From NCBI RefSeq assembly GCF_004354085.1, contig NZ_SMSE01000001.1, positions 1,045,724 through 1,109,723 of the forward strand: a stretch of 64,000 nt of DNA. The letters run 5' to 3'. Origin of the DNA: Seongchinamella unica (lineage in GTDB: Bacteria > Pseudomonadota > Gammaproteobacteria > Pseudomonadales > Halieaceae). The translations under genes were made by a program, and so were the position numbers. The notes under the pieces were generated by a model, which saw nothing but the letters and a program-made list of their open reading frames with translations, was not told the origin of the DNA and did no database searches. Shown one piece after another: positions 53,756-62,540 of the stretch (position 1 is the first letter of the stretch; each line of letters begins with the position of its first letter).

Positions 53756-55093
53756 TCAACCTTCCGCCAGGCTGCGTTGACGGTCCAGTTCGGAGTCCAT
53801 GTACTTCATCCACTGGTCCGCATACTTGGCAGAGCGCTTGTCGCGTGCGGCGGCCTTGAACGCCTCCCTTGCCTTTTCGTACTCCTTCTCGTTGAAGTAG
53901 GCCATGCCCAGAACCAGGCGGGCATTATCCGGACGCTTGACACCACCGCGGGACAATCCCTTGTTGATGGCGGTGATTGCCTTGCGGTTCTGGTCGCCAT
54001 CGAGATAGATATTACCCAGGCGCGCGTACAACTCACCCGTGTCGGATTTTGCCGCTGCCTTCTCCATCGCCGGGATGGATTTATCCAGTTCCTGGGCCTG
54101 GCGCCAGGCGCTACCGGTCACTTCCCAGTTCTTGGAGTTATCCTCTATGGATCCGTCCTTGAGCCCCTTGTCCATCACCTTGGCGGCCTTGTAAGGCACT
54201 TCACCCTGCAGATACAGGTACGCCATCGTGACCTGCTCGGTACCCTTGTCCAGCATGCCCTGGACATAGGCAGTTTCCATCGCAGCCAACTGGACCGCCT
54301 CTTTTTTCTGCTCGCCATACATATGTGACAGCTGCACCCAGTACTGTTTCTTCGGGTAGTGGGTCAGCAGAGTTTCCAGGACATCCACCGTCGACTTGAT
54401 ATCGTTTTTCTCGAAGTACAGGAAACGAGCGAGGTTATACCACTGCTCTTTGGGCAACTTGCCCTTTTCGTCGTACATGGAGATGGCTTTCTCGACATTC
54501 GCCAGTGCCTTGTCGTAATCCTTTATCTGGTAGTAACCCTGGGCCAGCAGCACATAGGCGGCGGCATTAGGGCTTTCCGTCATATCAAACCACTTCAGCA
54601 GCGCGTCGATACCCCGCTTCCAGTCTTCCTGGACGAAATACAGCTGGGCGATGGTGTAACGGGTGTTGATTTCCATCGCCAGGGGAATATCTGGCTGCGA
54701 GACCACGTTCTCATACGCTTCCAGCGCATTCCTGTAGTCCTCGCGGGAGTAATAAATAAACGCGTAGAGGTTGTAGACGTTGGCCAGCTCGTAGCTGTTC
54801 AGCGCTTTTTTACCCCCGGCGGCAATCATCCCGTCCAGAATGTTCTGTGCTTCACCCAGGTCCTTGGCTTCAGCCGCTGCCTGGGCCTCGGCGAGCTTCT
54901 CATACACCTTGTTGCGCAGGGCGGGCGTACGGCGGGTTCCACGCGTGTCCTTCTGCTGCTCCTGGGCAACGGCACTGGCGAGCGCTGCAATACCCGCATC
55001 ACGCTGTAACTGAGTGACGGCCACCTGGGTCATCAGCACCGGCACTGCAAGCAGCGCTGCGCGGGACCAGGTTTTGTGGTTCAACAATTTCAT
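53756..55093 (-). CDS. TPR-repeat protein of the Ttp-type TonB operon
   Basis: The 445-residue periplasmic protein has a signal peptide (ALLAVPVLMTQVAVTQ) and a series of tetratricopeptide repeats (NVYNLYAFIYYSREDYRNAL; AAAYVLLAQGYYQIKDYDKAL; LYARLGNIYLDGDQNRKAI; LVLGMAYFNEKEYEKAREAF). TPR proteins at the end of such exbB-exbD-tonB operons are known from Vibrio and other marine bacteria and may connect TonB to receptors. The start is ATG at 55093. It lies 15 bp after tonB on the same transcript. Confidence 0.87.
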   Translation of the reverse strand: MKLLNHKTWSRAALLAVPVLMTQVAVTQLQRDAGIAALASAVAQEQQKDTRGTRRTPALRNKVYEKLAEAQAAAEAKDLGEAQNILDGMIAAGGKKALNSYELANVYNLYAFIYYSREDYRNALEAYENVVSQPDIPLAMEINTRYTIAQLYFVQEDWKRGIDALLKWFDMTESPNAAAYVLLAQGYYQIKDYDKALANVEKAISMYDEKGKLPKEQWYNLARFLYFEKNDIKSTVDVLETLLTHYPKKQYWVQLSHMYGEQKKEAVQLAAMETAYVQGMLDKGTEQVTMAYLYLQGEVPYKAAKVMDKGLKDGSIEDNSKNWEVTGSAWRQAQELDKSIPAMEKAAAKSDTGELYARLGNIYLDGDQNRKAITAINKGLSRGGVKRPDNARLVLGMAYFNEKEYEKAREAFKAAARDKRSAKYADQWMKYMDSELDRQRSLAEG

Positions 55094-55108
55094 AACAACC
55101 AAGCCTTG

Positions 55109-55699
55109 TTAGTTTTCCAGCTCATAGGTGAACTTGTTCTGTACTCCCGCCACTTCGATGGCCTCGCCGTCGACGACACGCGGCTTGTATTTGAACTTCT
55201 CTGCCGCCTTGACAGAGGCGCTTTCAAACACACCAGAGGGCTGGCAGTCCACCGGGACGGGATTGCGAATCGCTCCGGAGGTGGTCACGGTGTACTCCAC
55301 AATGCAGTAACCGGTAATACCGCGGGTCTGGGCCCGGCGAGGGTAAATGGGCGCGACCTTCACGATGGGAAGATACTCACCGTCCCCTGAGGACATACCG
55401 CTGGTCGAAATGGTCACGTCAATGCTGGCGGTGGGCGCAATATTATCGACATTGGTATCCATGTTCAGGTCGATCTGGGCCATATCCATTTCCGGCGGTG
55501 GCTCTTCAGGGTCTTCCACCTTCTCCGGCTTTTTGGCTGTTGTCTCCAGCTGGATCTCTTCATCCGGCTGCACCAGGTCCGCGATTTTCTGATTTTTCAC
55601 CTCGGGGTTTTTGAAATCGCGATCGATCAGACTGTGCATGACAAAAAACAGGCCCACCACTACGGGAATCGCGAGCAAAATTGAAAAAACTATTCTCAC
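55109..55699 (-). CDS. tonB: energy transducer TonB (short, TonB2-like)
   Basis: The 196-residue protein has an N-terminal span (VFSILLAIPVVVGLFFVMHS), a Pro/Glu-rich linker (AKKPEKVEDPEEPPPEMDM) and a TonB C-terminal domain (IYPRRAQTRGITGYCIVEYT; SASVKAAEKFKYKPRV). It passes energy from the ExbB/ExbD motor to outer-membrane receptors. Its linker is short, like TonB2. It follows the second exbD gene by 18 bp. Confidence 0.92.
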   Translation of the reverse strand: MRIVFSILLAIPVVVGLFFVMHSLIDRDFKNPEVKNQKIADLVQPDEEIQLETTAKKPEKVEDPEEPPPEMDMAQIDLNMDTNVDNIAPTASIDVTISTSGMSSGDGEYLPIVKVAPIYPRRAQTRGITGYCIVEYTVTTSGAIRNPVPVDCQPSGVFESASVKAAEKFKYKPRVVDGEAIEVAGVQNKFTYELEN

Positions 55700-55717
55700 T
55701 TTACTATCACCCCTGCC

Positions 55718-56146
55718 CTAGCTCGCGTCGTCAGTGGAAGCACACAGCGGCGCGTCCATCAACGGTTTGATCGCTGCCAGCAATTCGCTCAACGCTGAAG
55801 TTGGTGCATCAACATCAGCCTGAATTACAAAGTTTGCCTTGGGAGCCTCTTTCTTGGCTGCTTCGGCAAGCCGGTAAGCACGGTCCACCGGGACCTGCTT
55901 TTTGTCGTAGTAAATATCGCCCGTCGCGTTAACAGCAAAGATGATCGTTCCCCGCTCGCAAGGGCCTGTAGTAACCGCCTCGGCCTTGAGGATATCGATA
56001 CCCGGCTCTTTGACGAAGGACGAAGTTACAATAAAAAAGATAAGCATGATGAACACGACGTCCAGCATTGGAGTCAGGTCAATTTCACCCTCTCCACCGC
56101 CGCCGTCCGCTCCTGCTCGACCAGCTTCCATACTCCGCCTGCTCAC
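55718..56146 (-). CDS. exbD: biopolymer transporter ExbD (second copy)
   Basis: The 142-residue protein has the ExbD span with the key Asp (IDLTPMLDVVFIMLIFFIVT) and a periplasmic domain (FVIQADVDAPTSALSELLAA). A Cys pair (PCERG and PLCAS) is unusual in the copy. The start is the GTG at 56146 with GGAGG seven bases before it; it overlaps the stop of the previous exbD (GTGA). A second ATG (56134) has no proper spacing. It would form the proton motor with ExbB. Confidence 0.9.
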   Translation of the reverse strand: MSRRSMEAGRAGADGGGGEGEIDLTPMLDVVFIMLIFFIVTSSFVKEPGIDILKAEAVTTGPCERGTIIFAVNATGDIYYDKKQVPVDRAYRLAEAAKKEAPKANFVIQADVDAPTSALSELLAAIKPLMDAPLCASTDDAS

Positions 56147-56553
56147 TTCTTTTCCTCCGCTGGCCAATTCACCTGTTTCACGCCGGCCTCGCGGGCAGCA
56201 TCGCCCACTTCAAGCAGCGTGCCGGCAGTGGCACCTGGCTCTGTTTTCACAGTGAATGACTGCTCAGGGTCCTCCGCCAGAAGGCGAGCAATGTTGGCCC
56301 GTATCGCACGGATATCGATTCGACGATTCTCCATCCAAATCTGGTTATCCCCGGTGATCGTCACAACAATACTGCTCGCGTCCGATTCGGGAGGATTCTG
56401 GTTGCTGTCGGGCCGGTTCATCTCGATACCGGCTTCCTTCAGGAAGGAAGCGACGACGATAAAGAAGATCAACATGATGAACACGACGTCGAGCATCGGT
56501 GTCAGGTCGATCTCAGCCTCATCGGCTGCGGCTTCTCGGTTACTCTTTCGCAT
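56143..56553 (-). CDS. exbD: biopolymer transporter ExbD (first copy)
   Basis: The 136-residue protein has the same span (IDLTPMLDVVFIMLIFFIVV) with the proton-path Asp and a periplasmic domain (DPEQSFTVKTEPGATAGTLL). It is 60% or so like the next copy in the span but different in the periplasmic part by eye, so the two may form a mixed dimer. The start is ATG at 56553. It lies 13 bp after the exbB gene. Confidence 0.9.
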   Translation of the reverse strand: MRKSNREAAADEAEIDLTPMLDVVFIMLIFFIVVASFLKEAGIEMNRPDSNQNPPESDASSIVVTITGDNQIWMENRRIDIRAIRANIARLLAEDPEQSFTVKTEPGATAGTLLEVGDAAREAGVKQVNWPAEEKK

Positions 56554-56566
56554 CAACTTGGCTCTA

Positions 56567-57085
56567 TTAGTGATCCGTGGTCAGGTTATCTCGCAGGAAT
56601 ACACTTTCCCGCTGGGCAATCCTGGTCACATAGGTATTGGCAAATACGCCTGAAAGTGCGGCGACCATGCCGGCCATGGTCGGGATCGTCGCCTGCTGAA
56701 CACCGCCTGCCATCGACTTGGCGTCACCGCCGCCCGTCACTGCCATGATGTTAAATACCTCGATCATCCCCGTCACCGTGCCGAGAAGACCGAGCAGGGG
56801 GCACAGGGCAACCAGGGTCTTTATCACGGGCAGGTTTCGATTGATCTGCATGCGCGCCTGGGAAACCAGCATGGTACGTATTTGCTCGGCCTCCCAGGAT
56901 TTGCGCTCGGGGCGCCCTTCCCACTTACTGATGACCTTCGCAACGTCCTGCTTCCAGCCGAACTTCAGGTACCAGACTCGTTCAAAAATCAGGGTCCACA
57001 TCACGAACAGGAGGGCGGCGATTAACCACAGTACATCGCCTCCCTTGTCCATGAAACCGAGGAGCACCTCGATAAAACCGCCCAT
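56567..57085 (-). CDS. exbB: MotA/TolQ/ExbB proton channel protein (short ExbB)
   Basis: The 172-residue protein has three spans; the conserved region is LVALCPLLGLLGTVTGMIEV and the late MAGMVAALSGVFANTY. This is the short ExbB2 form found in TonB2/Ttp systems. It would be the motor stator partner of ExbD. It starts one base after the stop of the large ExbB-like gene, so translation is coupled. Confidence 0.92.
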   Translation of the reverse strand: MGGFIEVLLGFMDKGGDVLWLIAALLFVMWTLIFERVWYLKFGWKQDVAKVISKWEGRPERKSWEAEQIRTMLVSQARMQINRNLPVIKTLVALCPLLGLLGTVTGMIEVFNIMAVTGGGDAKSMAGGVQQATIPTMAGMVAALSGVFANTYVTRIAQRESVFLRDNLTTDH

Positions 57086-57086
57086 A

Positions 57087-58469
57087 TCAAGACCTCAGAT
57101 TGGCTTCAGTATGCTCTGCAATCATCCCGGTGGTCTGCTCGTCGAGAATGTGGATGATGCGCTGCGCGCGACCATTGACCACGGTGTGCAGCAGCACGGT
57201 GGGGATTGCCACCAACAGACCCAGCACGGTGGTGATCAATGCACCGGAAATACCGCCGGCCATTGCCTTGGGATCGCCAGCACCGAAGATGGTGATGGCC
57301 TGGAAGGTGATAATCATACCGGTCACCGTACCCAGCAGACCCATCAGGGGTGCCACAGCCGCGATGATCTTCAGTAGTGTAAGACCACTCTCAAGCTTCG
57401 GAGTTTCCTGCAACACACCCTCGTGGAGCTTGAGCTCCAGGGTTTCCGTGTCCATGGTGGGGTTGTCCTCGTGAATCTTGAGAACACGACCCAGCGGATT
57501 GTTGGTATTGGCCTTGTCACTCTTCAGCTGGGCGTTCACCTTGCTGCCGACGATCGTCAGGACAAACAGTCTGTAGATTGCCAGGAGGAAGGCAAAAATA
57601 CCTACCGCGGTGATCGCGTAACCCACATAGCCGCCCTGGTGCCAGCGCTCTTCCAGGTTCGGCGTGTCAATGATCGCCGCCAGGAAGGAGCCACCGGTCG
57701 GCCCGGTGGGATCAACACCAAACTTGTGCATACCGCTGGTGGCGGATGCCAGGTCGGCAGCCCAACCCGTGTAGGGCCCGCTGGGCTGGCGCGGCAGCTC
57801 GCTCAGGTTACCGTTTTCGTAGGTCAGGTAGTTGCCGTCAGTATCAACCACATTGAAAGCGCCAACACGCAAAACGTCACGCTCGGCACGCTCGCCCGCC
57901 GGGGATGAAACCTCAGCACTGAACGTGGTGACCACGCCGGTTTCGCGAATTTCCCGCAGCAGCTCGAACCACACCCGCTCGATCTCTTCGATGCTGGGCA
58001 GGGTGTCGGAACCACTCATCTTGGCAATCAGGTCCTTCAGGAACTGCTCGCGCCCGGGGTATTGAGCGGAGACCAGTGACACTTCGATATTTGAAGCGAG
58101 GTCGCCTGAAGCGGAGGTCAGGTGACCGAACAGCTCAGTCAGTGTGCCCAGCTTCTCCTGCAACTGCTTTTGCTTGGCAGCAATCAGCAGCTCGTTTTCC
58201 TCAAAGGTCTTCTCCAGCTCGCTACTGAGCTGTTCCTGCCTCGCTCGCTCAGCTTCTGCACGCTTCAGCTCGGCGGCCTGGTTGGCCTTGTCCTGGGCGA
58301 AGCGCTGCTCGCGCGCGCGGTTTTCTTTCGCTTCGGCACTCTGGCCCTGCTTGACGAACTGCAGCAGCTCGTCAAGGGACTTGGCTTCCTGTGCCAGGGC
58401 GGGGCCCGTTGAGAGTGTGAGTGCGCCGCACAAAACAATAGCGGCGGCTTTTACGATTTTAACGCTCAT
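57087..58469 (-). CDS. large ExbB-like protein with periplasmic coiled-coil domain (TtpC-like)
   Basis: The 460-residue protein has a signal peptide (LTLSTGPALAQ), a coiled-coil region (about 30-115: AKENRAREQRFAQDKANQAA), a soluble periplasmic domain (about 120-265), and a C-terminal MotA/TolQ/ExbB channel domain (LLKIIAAVAPLMGLLGTVTG; GGISGALITTVLGLLVAIPT). This is the architecture of TtpC in Vibrio TonB2 systems, required for energy transfer to receptors there. It overlaps the DUF3450 stop by one base (TGATG). Confidence 0.92.
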   Translation of the reverse strand: MSVKIVKAAAIVLCGALTLSTGPALAQEAKSLDELLQFVKQGQSAEAKENRAREQRFAQDKANQAAELKRAEAERARQEQLSSELEKTFEENELLIAAKQKQLQEKLGTLTELFGHLTSASGDLASNIEVSLVSAQYPGREQFLKDLIAKMSGSDTLPSIEEIERVWFELLREIRETGVVTTFSAEVSSPAGERAERDVLRVGAFNVVDTDGNYLTYENGNLSELPRQPSGPYTGWAADLASATSGMHKFGVDPTGPTGGSFLAAIIDTPNLEERWHQGGYVGYAITAVGIFAFLLAIYRLFVLTIVGSKVNAQLKSDKANTNNPLGRVLKIHEDNPTMDTETLELKLHEGVLQETPKLESGLTLLKIIAAVAPLMGLLGTVTGMIITFQAITIFGAGDPKAMAGGISGALITTVLGLLVAIPTVLLHTVVNGRAQRIIHILDEQTTGMIAEHTEANLRS

Positions 58470-59254
58470 CAGTTGGCCTCCGGAGCCGAAACTGGCATGT
58501 TCAACAATTCAATGGTGGCCTGTTTCTTCGCAATACGAATCCCTTTACGGATAGACGCGTCATACTCGCCAGCAGGCAGGTCAACCCACGCGTTATTGCT
58601 GGCATCCCAGGCGCCGGACATTGCACCGTCTGTTGTCTGGTACAACAGGGCGATGCGGCCTATACGCAAAAAGTCCACGTCACGGGACGAGCCGTTCATG
58701 TCAATGGTTCCCCGATAGGTGTCGATACCGCGGCCATACTGAAGCTCGATGTTGTAGGCCTCGAGAACGCCGCGGAATTTCTCCGCAACGCTCACATCCG
58801 CGCGGTCGATATTCGACCGCAGGAATTCGACGCGCTCCATCCGCTCGTCCTTCTCGAAGGGCACATCGAGCGCAACGAACTGCTCAAGACCATCGATCAT
58901 GCGGATAACGAGTGGCGTCATCTGCCGCTGGATGATGGTGACCTGGGAGATCGACTGATCAATCTCGCCCACTCGCTTCATCTGGTTGTCGATCTGGCGT
59001 TGCAGGCGTGCGTTATACACCTTGAGGCCGTCGATCTGCTTGTTGACTGTCTTGTAGTCATTGAGCAGGTCGCGGGTCTCGTCCGCCAGCCGGTCAATCT
59101 TGGCCTGGGACTTGCGCGCCGCGTCGTTCTTGGCCTCTCCAACCGCGAGGATGGAGTCCAGCGTACTGGCCTGCACTGCAACCGCGGCACCCACCAGGGT
59201 ACCCGCGGAGACAAGCGCGACGACCAGGGCATTTTTCAATCGATGCATAGTCAT
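58469..59254 (-). CDS. DUF3450 periplasmic coiled-coil protein of the TonB operon
   Basis: The 261-residue product has a signal peptide (VVALVSAGTLVGAAVAVQAS) and a long helical region (DAARKSQAKIDRLADETRD; YNARLQRQIDNQMKRVGEID), then a domain with LLYQTTDGAMSGAWDASNNA. This matches DUF3450, the usual first gene of Ttp-type TonB operons. It probably assembles with the coiled coil of the large ExbB-like protein (inference). The start is ATG at 59254, the first methionine of the signal. It is the leading gene of a seven-gene operon. Confidence 0.9.
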   Translation of the reverse strand: MTMHRLKNALVVALVSAGTLVGAAVAVQASTLDSILAVGEAKNDAARKSQAKIDRLADETRDLLNDYKTVNKQIDGLKVYNARLQRQIDNQMKRVGEIDQSISQVTIIQRQMTPLVIRMIDGLEQFVALDVPFEKDERMERVEFLRSNIDRADVSVAEKFRGVLEAYNIELQYGRGIDTYRGTIDMNGSSRDVDFLRIGRIALLYQTTDGAMSGAWDASNNAWVDLPAGEYDASIRKGIRIAKKQATIELLNMPVSAPEAN

Positions 59255-59503
59255 GGGAATCGTGTTTCCTGTGTCCAACAAAAGAAATCGGCTCTGATAA
59301 AACCGGTATCGGAACTAGTTATATAGTGGAAAAACCAGAGTCGGTAAACCGAGGTGGCGAATTTAAACCAATCAGGGTCAGTTTTTCAATTTTAGTCGGC
59401 CTTCCGAGCGTCGATAAATGGACTTTGAGTAGGAAGGTAACATTTTTTGTCACAAGAACAGCATGCGGTAACAACGAACCAAACCGGGGCAGGCTGTGCG
59501 CCA
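59255..59503. promoter_or_regulatory. promoter region of the Ttp-type TonB operon
   Basis: The 249-bp gap lies between the folA stop and the DUF3450 start, both read leftward. I found no Fur-like site or other operator that I can name. An AT-rich part (59305-59330, with TATATAG) may include the operon promoter. Confidence 0.35.
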
Positions 59504-60004
59504 TTAGCGCTCATATACCGCAAAACTGTAGGGATATGGGTTGGCTTCGCTGGCGGCAAAACGCTCTCGCGACACCTCGGTCCAGGTCGACCAGTCGATA
59601 TCCGGCAACAGCGCGTCCCCCTCCACCTCGGCATGAACCTCGGTGAAATAAAGGCGATCCGCTCTTGGCAGCGCCGCCCGGTAGATCTCGGCGCCACCAA
59701 TCACCATCAGCTCAGTGGCGCCATCGATCACTGCGATCTCTTCGGCCAGGGCCAGCGCCTCGTCGAGACTGTGCACCACTTTGACGCCTGCAGCGCTCCA
59801 GCTCTCCTTTCGGGTGATGACGATATTGGTCCGGCCGGGAAGCGGACGACCGATAGACTCGAAGGTCTTGCGCCCCATAACCACCGGTTTGCCCAGGGTG
59901 ACGCGCTTGAAGTACTTCAGGTCTTCGGGCAGATGCCAGGGCAGGGCATTATTTCTGCCGATGACACCGTTTTCCGCGGCGGCGACGATGACTGCCAGCT
60001 GCAT
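59504..60004 (-). CDS. folA: dihydrofolate reductase
   Basis: The 166-residue enzyme reduces dihydrofolate with NADPH. Motifs: LAVIVAAAENGVIGRNNALP, WHLPEDLKYFKR (catalytic Asp-equivalent and hydrophobic pocket), VVMGRKTFESIGRPLPGRTN, and LMVIGGAEIYRAALP. The start is ATG at 60004, 10 bp after the thyA stop. Pairing with thyA is functional: thymidylate synthase makes dihydrofolate and FolA regenerates tetrahydrofolate. Confidence 0.95.
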   Translation of the reverse strand: MQLAVIVAAAENGVIGRNNALPWHLPEDLKYFKRVTLGKPVVMGRKTFESIGRPLPGRTNIVITRKESWSAAGVKVVHSLDEALALAEEIAVIDGATELMVIGGAEIYRAALPRADRLYFTEVHAEVEGDALLPDIDWSTWTEVSRERFAASEANPYPYSFAVYER

Positions 60005-60014
60005 CAAACCCGGC

Positions 60015-60848
60015 TCACACCGCCACCGGGGCTGCGATGTGCCCGTGCGGGTTGTAATCGACCAGTTCAAAATCCTCGAACCGGTAATCGTAGATCGTCT
60101 CCGGCCTGCGCAGTATCCGCAGCCGGGGTAGCGGCCTGGGCTCCCGGGACAGCTGCTCGCGAACCTGTTCCAGGTGATTACTGTACAGATGTGAGTCGCC
60201 GGTGGAGATGATAATTTCCCCGGGCTCGAGGTCGCACTGCTGGGCAAGCATCATGGTCAGTGCCGCCAGGCTGGCGGTGTTATAGGGCAGGCCCAGGAAG
60301 GAATCACTGGAGCGAATGTACAACTGGGCTGAGAGCCTGCCCCCTGCCACGTAGAACTGGTACAGCAGGTGGCAGGGCGGCAGCGCCATCCGGCCGGCCT
60401 CCACATTCTGCTGGGGGCTGACCCTTTCATCAGGCAGAAATTCCACATTCCAGCCATGAAAAAGTATCCGCCGGCTGTCCGGGTTATTGCGCAGACAGTC
60501 GACCACGTAGTCTATCTGGTTAATGGAACCACCGTCCCGGGTCGGCCAGGCGGTCCACTGGGCGCCGTAGACAGGCCCCAGGTCACCGGTTTCGGTAGCC
60601 CATTCGTCCCAGATGGACACACCGTTTTCCTTCAGCCAGGCGGTGTTGGTATCGCCGTTGAGGAACCATATCAGCTCATTGATGATGCTTTTCAGGTGCA
60701 GCTTCTTGGTGGTCAGCAGGGGAAACCCGTCGGCCAGGTCGTGCCGGTACTGGCGGCCGAACACTGACAGGGTACCGGTGCCGGTACGATCCCCCTTGCT
60801 GACACCGTTATCAAGAATGTCCTGGAGCAGGTCTAGGTATTGCTTCAT
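60015..60848 (-). CDS. thyA: thymidylate synthase
   Basis: The 277-residue enzyme converts dUMP and methylene-tetrahydrofolate to dTMP. Seen: [40 protein letters not shown], the catalytic Cys in [14 protein letters not shown], and [17 protein letters not shown]. It starts immediately after the lgt stop codon (no gap). A small extra segment ([20 protein letters not shown] region) is within family range. Confidence 0.96.
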   Translation of the reverse strand: MKQYLDLLQDILDNGVSKGDRTGTGTLSVFGRQYRHDLADGFPLLTTKKLHLKSIINELIWFLNGDTNTAWLKENGVSIWDEWATETGDLGPVYGAQWTAWPTRDGGSINQIDYVVDCLRNNPDSRRILFHGWNVEFLPDERVSPQQNVEAGRMALPPCHLLYQFYVAGGRLSAQLYIRSSDSFLGLPYNTASLAALTMMLAQQCDLEPGEIIISTGDSHLYSNHLEQVREQLSREPRPLPRLRILRRPETIYDYRFEDFELVDYNPHGHIAAPVAV

Positions 60849-61664
60849 TTACTTTTTACCGTTGGCGGATTGCAGCGCACCCGGAGGTTTGCCGTAGGCG
60901 AAAAACAGCAGCGCCAGACCGGCCAGGATCAGCGGCACACTCAATATCTGGCCCCGGGTCAACCAACCGAAGGCCTCATAGCCGATATGGGCATCCGGCT
61001 CGCGGAAAAACTCGACGAAAAACCGGGCGCATCCATAACCCAGGGCGAACACCCCGGACACCGCGTAAGTTGGCCGTGGTTTGGCGGAAAACCAGATCAG
61101 CACAACGAACAACAGCACGCCTTCAAGGGCAAACTCGTAGAGCTGGGAAGGATGGCGGACCAGTTGCAGGGCATCCGCCGGGAACACCATTCCCCAGGGA
61201 ACCTCAGTGGGCTTGCCCCACAATTCCTGGCCGATGAAGTTCCCCAGCCGACCCAGGCCCAGGCCGATGGGCACGAAGGGCGCGATAAAGTCCACCAGCC
61301 GCCAGAAGGGAATCCGCTGCCTGCGCCCGAACAGGTACATGGCCAGCAGTACGCCCAGCAGCCCGCCGTGGAAGGACATACCGCCCTCCCACACCCGCAG
61401 GGCCCAGCCCGGGTCCTCCAACAGGCGCTGACCACCGTAGAGGAAGGTATAGCCGACACGCCCCCCCAGCACCACACCCAGGGCCACGTAAAAGGTCAGG
61501 TCGTCCACCTGTTCGCGGTTTACCGGGGTCCAGGGATAGGCCGACCGCCTGACCGCCAGCCACCAGCCGGCGGCAATGCCGGTGAGGTAGGCGAGCCCGT
61601 ACCAGTGAATTTTCAGCGGCCCGAAAGCAACGGCGACAGGATCTATTTCAGGATAAGGAAGCAT
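60849..61664 (-). CDS. lgt: prolipoprotein diacylglyceryl transferase
   Basis: The 271-residue inner-membrane enzyme moves diacylglycerol to the lipobox Cys of prolipoproteins. It has seven spans and the Lgt marks: [41 protein letters not shown], and the signature [20 protein letters not shown], where Asn, Arg and Gln positions are essential. It heads the lgt-thyA-folA unit, a known gammaproteobacterial arrangement. It would process the many lipoproteins encoded in the window. Confidence 0.95.
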   Translation of the reverse strand: MLPYPEIDPVAVAFGPLKIHWYGLAYLTGIAAGWWLAVRRSAYPWTPVNREQVDDLTFYVALGVVLGGRVGYTFLYGGQRLLEDPGWALRVWEGGMSFHGGLLGVLLAMYLFGRRQRIPFWRLVDFIAPFVPIGLGLGRLGNFIGQELWGKPTEVPWGMVFPADALQLVRHPSQLYEFALEGVLLFVVLIWFSAKPRPTYAVSGVFALGYGCARFFVEFFREPDAHIGYEAFGWLTRGQILSVPLILAGLALLFFAYGKPPGALQSANGKK

Positions 61665-61751
61665 GGAACAACCATCGGGATAAGGGCGTATTATTATGCA
61701 CGTGTCCCAGTTTCACAATTGTTTAGCCAACAGGAGGAAACTCTCCCAACG

Positions 61752-62540
61752 ATGTGCCTGATTCTTTTTGCCCACCAGGTCAGCGCCGACTACCCGCTGG
61801 TGGTAGCGGCCAATCGCGATGAGTTTCATTCGAGACCGACCGCCCCGGCCCACCGGTGGCCAGAGCACCCGGGGCTGCTGGCCGGGCGGGACCTGCAGGC
61901 CGGCGGCACCTGGATGGGCATCCACAGCAACGGCCGCTTTGCTGCCATCACCAATTTTCGCGATCCGGATCGGACTCGAGCCGCCCCCCGCTCGCGGGGC
62001 GAGCTGACCACCCGGTTCCTGCTCACAGACACCGGCGCGGAGGACTTTCTCGCCGGGCTGATGACCTCGGTGGACGACTACGCAGGCTTCAGCCTGCTGC
62101 TGGGTGAGGGTGACGAGTTGTGGTATTACAGCAACAGCGGCAAGGGTTCCGGGGCTCTCCCCAGGCCGCTGGCGCCGGGCGTATACGGCCTCAGCAATGC
62201 GCTGCTGGATACGCCCTGGCCCAAGGTGGAACTGGGCAAGCAGGCGCTGTCGCGGGTACTGGCAGGGGACGTGATTAATCACGACGAGCTGGCCGCAGTC
62301 GTCGGGGATCGCCAGCTCGCCAGCGAGGAACAGTTACACCCCCAGGGTCTGGACGGCGAGATGGACCAGATGCTATCAGCCCAGTTTATCGTCAATCCTG
62401 CCTACGGCACCCGCGCGACCACCACCTGTTGGCGCGACAGTGCGGCCGCATATCACTGGCGGGAGCAGACCATCGCCGCCAGCGGAGAGATCACCGGCAC
62501 CGTGGAGCAGGTCATCGCTACGCAACCGGGTTGTGGATGA
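61752..62540 (+). CDS. NRDE family protein (TANGO2-like)
   Basis: The 262-residue product starts MCLILFAHQVSADYPLVVAA followed by NRDE, the signature of the family (PF05742). GTWMGIHSNGRFAAITNFRD, YGLSNALLDTPWPKV and a C-terminal TTTCW also match. Eukaryotic TANGO2 is linked to haem and lipid handling; the bacterial role is not known. A Cys at position 2 is common to the family and may be the nucleophile of an Ntn-type fold. An AGGAGG lies 15 bases before the ATG. Its last 23 bases overlap the convergent ptsP gene. Confidence 0.9.
   Translation: MCLILFAHQVSADYPLVVAANRDEFHSRPTAPAHRWPEHPGLLAGRDLQAGGTWMGIHSNGRFAAITNFRDPDRTRAAPRSRGELTTRFLLTDTGAEDFLAGLMTSVDDYAGFSLLLGEGDELWYYSNSGKGSGALPRPLAPGVYGLSNALLDTPWPKVELGKQALSRVLAGDVINHDELAAVVGDRQLASEEQLHPQGLDGEMDQMLSAQFIVNPAYGTRATTTCWRDSAAAYHWREQTIAASGEITGTVEQVIATQPGCG

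Noticed and set aside
60840-61751. N-terminal extension of the NRDE gene to 60840
   Set aside because: The added part is antisense to lgt. The family begins at the MCLILFA start at 61752.
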